In this document: piece after piece, positions 59,584-64,000 of the stretch
Layout: each line of letters opens with the position of its first letter
Position numbering within the stretch: the stretch's first letter is position 1
The notes under the pieces: generated by a model
The model's input: only the letters and a program-made list of their open reading frames with translations
Told to the model about the DNA's origin: nothing
Database searches by the model: none
Translations under genes and position numbers: made by a program
Source of the DNA: Nymphaea colorata
Taxonomy: Eukaryota; Streptophyta; Magnoliopsida; Nymphaeales; Nymphaeaceae
Direction: 5' to 3'
DNA: 64,000 nt
NCBI RefSeq assembly: GCF_008831285.2
Contig: NC_045139.1
Span: 6,542,204 to 6,606,203 of the forward strand

Positions 59584-61248
59584 GAGTGACGCTTACTTCC
59601 GCAAGCATCTAAGCAAGGTTTACTAGGCTATCTCAACAAGGTCAGTTGAACAGGATATCAGAAGAAGTCTTGCCTTCTTCGATGGAGAGTGCTTAACTAA
59701 GGGCACTTCCAGGATATGTAATCATTCAAATCCTTGGTTCCAAATTCCCAATAAGCTGAATCATCAGTTAGGGCAGGAGGTTCTGCCATGTTTAGATAAG
59801 ATTACGACATAGTCCTGGTGGTCGGTGAGGTTGCATAGCTCAATGTATTTTTTTTTTCGATAAGCTTTTTAATGTATAAATAACATGATTTAGTTGGATT
59901 AGCAACTGATCCATCAGCAATCTGGTCGGTGCACTTCTAGTTGTACCAGCATCACACTTGCTGGAAAAGGCTCTCTCTCCGTGATGATCGTATGTTTTCT
60001 AAGCATTTCCCTTTCTCATAGTTTGCCTTGGTACTTGATGTGCCACTGCAAGTCATGGACCAGCGATGCTGCTACCAGGTATTTATAACAGAACATATCC
60101 AGAAAACCTTAAGTGCACTAGATGCCAAAGAAACATTTAAACGAACAAGTTTGGTAGTCGAGCAGCTTACCCGCAGAAAATTTGGTGTTTCAACATACTC
60201 TGGAAGATGAGAATTCATGGTCGATAAGAGTATGCTAGATGCACCTATTCACCATCCCAACCGCTGCTGGAGACCTGCCAGGCCTACCTGTGTTAGCATA
60301 GGAAGGCTGAAGCATCTTCCTTTCCTCTTATCTCTCAGGGTTCAGAACTGTTTTTGGTGTGTCGGGGTGATGCTCTTGTCATGCTTTATCTTTCCATCAC
60401 AATGTAGAGGGTTGACTAATGAACTATCACAATGAGATCAGGTTAGCTAATTAACTGGAGATTGGCTGTCTATCTATCAGTCATTGCCCCGACCAATGCA
60501 CCAATCTCCTTAGGATGAGTAACCACTTTTTTTTGTGAAGTAAGATTTAATACACTGATGGGCATTATGGTAGATGAGCACGAATATGATGTCATGTTAA
60601 AGAGATGATTTGTCTCGTGAATGGGCTCCTTCCGACCTTTGTCTTAGTTGAAGGGAAAATCAAACAATTAGCAAATAGATGTTCTCGTAACGCAGGACAG
60701 GTTATCGCTCCTCCCAAGATCCAATTTGTGATCACCAGACATTTTTTCAAGTTTCTTTATAAAATTGAGAGGTTGAGAGCCGAAAATGCGTACAGATTGG
60801 ATCTGGAGCAGCTAGCATCGGAAACTGGATCTGGGTACAGGATACCAGATCTGACACATTTGCTCTCTTAGTTCGGGAGCGAAAGAAATGGTAATTTTCT
60901 CTCATGATGTGAATAATGCATAAACAAACTTCCAAGTTCCGAAGCCTAATGCTAGAGATGGGAAATGGACCGGAACCCAAATTTCACAGGTTTAAAACGG
61001 AAACAGATCTAAATGGATAAAATTGGTCTATAAATACTCAAAACAGTGAAAAATCGCCTTATTTTAGAGAAAAAAGAAAGGAGAGTTCGCGGACCAGCTT
61101 TTCTCGCTGAGGCAAGTTGGCATGGGCTTCTAAAGGTCTCAACCTGGGTAAAGGTACTCCGTATACCACGTCTAGCTTGTCTAGGCTTAGAATCCGTAAC
61201 TCGTAATCTGGCTTAATCCCAACTCAGTCACACAGAGCGAGAGAGACC
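59584..61248. other. Intergenic region between POLA2 and HemW-like gene
   Basis: The start is the probable POLA2 3' UTR. The rest shows no coding or RNA gene signal; short frames at 60028-60210 and 60605-60871 lack family character. The final 200 bases are the presumed promoter and short leader of the HemW-like gene. Confidence 0.6.
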
Positions 61249-62754
61249 ATGCTGATACATTTGAGCTGTTCCCATCTTTTTGCTTCTGTACATTCTTCTG
61301 GTTTTTACAGCTTTCTGTCAAGGAGTCGTCCAATCAGCTGTTACAGATCACTAACTGTTTGTCGAAACGCATCATCGGTCTTTCATGGACAGCCCGCACG
61401 CAGCAGCGAACCAACTGTTTGCGAAAATGACTCAACCGCCAGCCTCATAACTCACTCCCCTCCAACATCCGCATACCTCCACCTACCTTTTTGCCGAAGG
61501 CGTTGCTACTACTGCGACTTCCCTGTCATAGCTCTTGGCACTTCTGGTCCCAGTCCAGATGACGATCCGAGGATCTCAAACTATGCCCAGCTCCTCTGTA
61601 ACGAGATAGAATCGACCCCTCCTTACATGGAACCACTGCCTCTTCAGACTGTCTTCTTCGGTGGTGGGACGCCTTCTCTCACACCACCCAGAACGCTCCG
61701 TACCATAATCCAAACTCTCTCCAGTAAGTTCGGATTGGTGCCAGACGTCGAAATGTCCATGGAGATTGATCCAGGAACTTTTGATGCCAATTCATTGCGG
61801 CAGTTCATCCAACTGGGTGTTAATCGTCTTTCACTGGGAGTGCAAGCCTTCCAAGACGAGGCACTCAGGCTATGTGGACGATCACATGGACTGAAGGAAG
61901 TTTATGAAGCCATCGACATCATTCGTGCAAGTAATGTGGAAAATTGGAGCTTGGACCTCATTTCATCGCTCCCCCATCAAACTGCAGAAGATTGGAAGAA
62001 GAACTTGGAACAAGCAATCCAAGCACAGCCATCTCATATTTCGGTCTATGATCTGCAAATTGAGGAAGGAACCAAATTTGGAAATGTATATCAAGCAGGC
62101 GAGTTTCCGCTGCCTAGTGAATACAAATCAGCAGAGTTCTACAGAATGGCTCATGAGATGCTCACGGGATCTGGGTATGTTCATTATGAAATTAGCAATT
62201 ATTGCAAGGAAGGATTTGAATGCAAGCACAATCTTACTTACTGGACGAATCAACCTTATTATGGATTTGGACTTGGCTCTACTAGTTATGTTGGTGGTGT
62301 GAGATTTACAAGGCCAAGGAGGATGAGAAAGTATGCAGAATTTGTAGAAGGATTGGCTGATGGGGAGTCTGAAAATGGACTAGTTCTGGAGCACAAGGAT
62401 GATGATGCTCCGAGGAAAGAGAGAGCGATGGATATTGTAATGTTGTCACTAAGGTTGGCAAGAGGTTTGGATATTGACTGTTTTGCAAGAGAGTTTGGTT
62501 GGAGCCTTGTACTAGAGATCTGCAGAGCATTCCAGCCTTATGTAGAGAGCGGGCATGTAACTCCTCTGGATGAGGAGAGAAGAGTGGTGAATGTAGAAGA
62601 ATTCTTGCAGTTTTGCTCTACTGAAAATGGTTGGGATAGTCATTTTCAGTCGAGAAAATGTGGACTAATCAAGTTCATTAGGTTGAGTGACCCCGATGGT
62701 TTTCTTTTATCCAATGAGATAATCTCCACTGCCTTCAAGGTGATATCCCCATGA
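61249..62754 (+). CDS. HemW-type radical SAM protein (coproporphyrinogen oxidase-like)
   Basis: One uninterrupted exon encodes 501 residues. The first 70 or so are rich in Ser, Arg and His with few acids, like an organellar transit peptide. The radical SAM cluster motif is Cys82-RRR-Cys86-YY-Cys89-DF. True HemN has a fourth Cys two places after the last, whereas Phe here is the HemW/RSAD1 pattern. GGGTPS lies at 138-143, followed by MEIDPGTFD, GVNRLSLGVQAFQ and DLISSLPHQT. CKHNLTYW contains the HNxxYW motif typical of HemW. The C-terminal part has MSLRLARGLDIDCFAREFGW. HemW proteins bind heme and act as heme chaperones rather than oxidising coproporphyrinogen; relatives in plants are often annotated as HEMN1. 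A plastid or mitochondrial site is inferred. It is oriented like POLA2, 1.67 kb downstream. Confidence 0.92.
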   Translation: MLIHLSCSHLFASVHSSGFYSFLSRSRPISCYRSLTVCRNASSVFHGQPARSSEPTVCENDSTASLITHSPPTSAYLHLPFCRRRCYYCDFPVIALGTSGPSPDDDPRISNYAQLLCNEIESTPPYMEPLPLQTVFFGGGTPSLTPPRTLRTIIQTLSSKFGLVPDVEMSMEIDPGTFDANSLRQFIQLGVNRLSLGVQAFQDEALRLCGRSHGLKEVYEAIDIIRASNVENWSLDLISSLPHQTAEDWKKNLEQAIQAQPSHISVYDLQIEEGTKFGNVYQAGEFPLPSEYKSAEFYRMAHEMLTGSGYVHYEISNYCKEGFECKHNLTYWTNQPYYGFGLGSTSYVGGVRFTRPRRMRKYAEFVEGLADGESENGLVLEHKDDDAPRKERAMDIVMLSLRLARGLDIDCFAREFGWSLVLEICRAFQPYVESGHVTPLDEERRVVNVEEFLQFCSTENGWDSHFQSRKCGLIKFIRLSDPDGFLLSNEIISTAFKVISP

Positions 62755-64000
62755 GAGGAATCTAGAAAGCAAGTTACTGGCAAAAGCTATAAACTATAGG
62801 AATTGCTACTGTTATTGCCAACTTGACTTGAGCAGTTTGATGCTTCTGTGAATGGTATTCTACCAGAAGCAGCGCAGAAGCATTGGAGGTATTCTTTGTT
62901 GTAAAGAAGGGTCTCAGCTCGTTGCTTAATTCAGGCTGCCACTGCATTTCTCGTTGAAGAATAGTCTCCAATCGCATTGATTTTCCAAATCTTGTGAATC
63001 ACTCCTCCAAGATATTCCGTTGCCCAATTGCAGGGAAAAGTTATACATGACCTCCGATTTGTAACAACAGATAATTGCAGGTCGTATCCATCATTTTGAG
63101 ATTAAATCTGTACGTAATCGTTTGCCTCTCCGCTTGTGAGCATGCCGGGCTCCACTCTTGAACAGCCTTTAGTTGAGATTTAGGACGTGCCTGCATGAAA
63201 TGCCGACCAAGGGGAATACATAACAAGTTGTCATCAGTACCAATGTGAAATGGATCAGTACCAATCCGAAAGTTATTCCCAGAAAAATATTTCTTGTTGA
63301 CGTTGAGCCATGCTTTTATGTCTTATTTTTCAGCTAAAAAGGGAAAGGACCCCACTGTTTTATTCAATCCATTTGCGATCTTAGTTTGCATATAAGCAAA
63401 CTGAAATCTGGCCTAGTGCTATTATAGTTGGATATAATTTCATCATTAAAAGAAAAAATACAATGCTGATACGGCCAACTTGTTAGTCAAATATAAATTT
63501 TGCGTCCAATCAGATTTCATGTCAGCAGGTAAATGTCATTTATTGAATTAGCTTGTATTATTTTTCCTGTCTGAGGGATTATTAAGAGAGGAGTAAGTTC
63601 TGAAACTCATATTTGTCCAATTAAATGTCATACCCACATCTCCTTTTCCTTCTTAATGCTCAATAATTTAAAGCCTAATAGTGTGCAATATATTTCCTTC
63701 ATTCCCCTTAGGAGCAGCCCCTTGCACTAACAATTGGAAGTGCAGCTGCGGCATGACATATAAACTCGGCCAACATTCACTGAAATTGGGTCCCTTTTTT
63801 TCTGATGATGCGAAGATAATCGAGTCCTATGCTAGCTGTAAAACGCATAAATACAGAAACATGAGGCTTCAATCAAAATTCAGTGGGTAAAAGATGGCCA
63901 GCTGAATAAATTTCTTCAGAGAAAAGTAACCCATCGTGTGGCGAGAAGGAAAAAGACGTGGAATTGGGTTTGGCCTGCCCATGACATCATGGAGTATGTC
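62755..64000. other. Intergenic tail of the window
   Basis: The first few hundred bases are the likely 3' UTR of the HemW-like gene. The remaining AT-rich sequence shows no convincing exon, RNA gene or repeat; the frame at 63681-63890 has no family character. Confidence 0.6.

Noticed and set aside
60028-60210. Short plus-strand frame after POLA2
   Set aside because: The POLA2 stop at 59581-59583 falls at the expected C-terminus and this frame has no family character.
1-64000. CRISPR arrays, operons, prophage or insertion-sequence features
   Set aside because: Introns, plastid targeting and plant gene families show nuclear plant DNA; no spaced direct-repeat arrays were seen.

Overview
This window is nuclear DNA from a flowering plant. 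Genes are split by AT-rich GT-AG introns, they are separated by AT-rich intergenic DNA full of small inverted-repeat elements and microsatellites, and the products are plant proteins (a plastid-targeted TPR protein, a plant-type O-fucosyltransferase, a plant-only zinc-ribbon protein). I cannot name the species. Exon joins were worked out by hand from splice consensus, unbroken reading phase and recognised protein families. Seven protein-coding genes are supported; six are complete and one lacks its 5' end.

Layout. (1) 263-13278, plus strand: 3' part of a very large TRANK1-like protein carrying two SF1 helicase cores (SEN1/UPF1-type, then UvrD-type) and a long helical/TPR-like C-terminus; first exons lie upstream of the window. 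(2) 16638-17633, minus: single-exon SLOW GREEN 1-like plastid TPR protein. (3) 21996-28417, minus: eight-exon conserved plant protein of unknown function with a His/Gln-rich stretch and a C-terminal zinc ribbon. (4) 28418-38450: about 10 kb of intergenic DNA with repeats, MITE-like elements and a partial duplicate of the promoter of gene 3. (5) 38451-46472, plus: six-exon Ser/Pro/Arg-rich protein (FLO11-like in automatic annotation, BPP-like) with a C-terminal CaaX box. (6) 47865-51186, plus: six-exon O-fucosyltransferase-family type II membrane protein. (7) 54242-59583, plus: sixteen-exon DNA polymerase alpha subunit B, with two E2F-like sites about 2.3 kb upstream. (8) 61249-62754, plus: intronless HemW-type radical SAM protein.

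The genes are not an operon and share no obvious pathway; two products (SG1-like and HemW-like) are probably organellar. The items most worth a second look are the double-helicase TPR giant with a recent in-frame 228-bp duplication, local duplication at both ends of the zinc-ribbon gene (promoter copy upstream, intron copy downstream), the predicted lipid anchor on the otherwise disordered BPP-like protein, and the E2F sites that help place the POLA2 promoter. I found no evidence for a wholly new multi-gene system.
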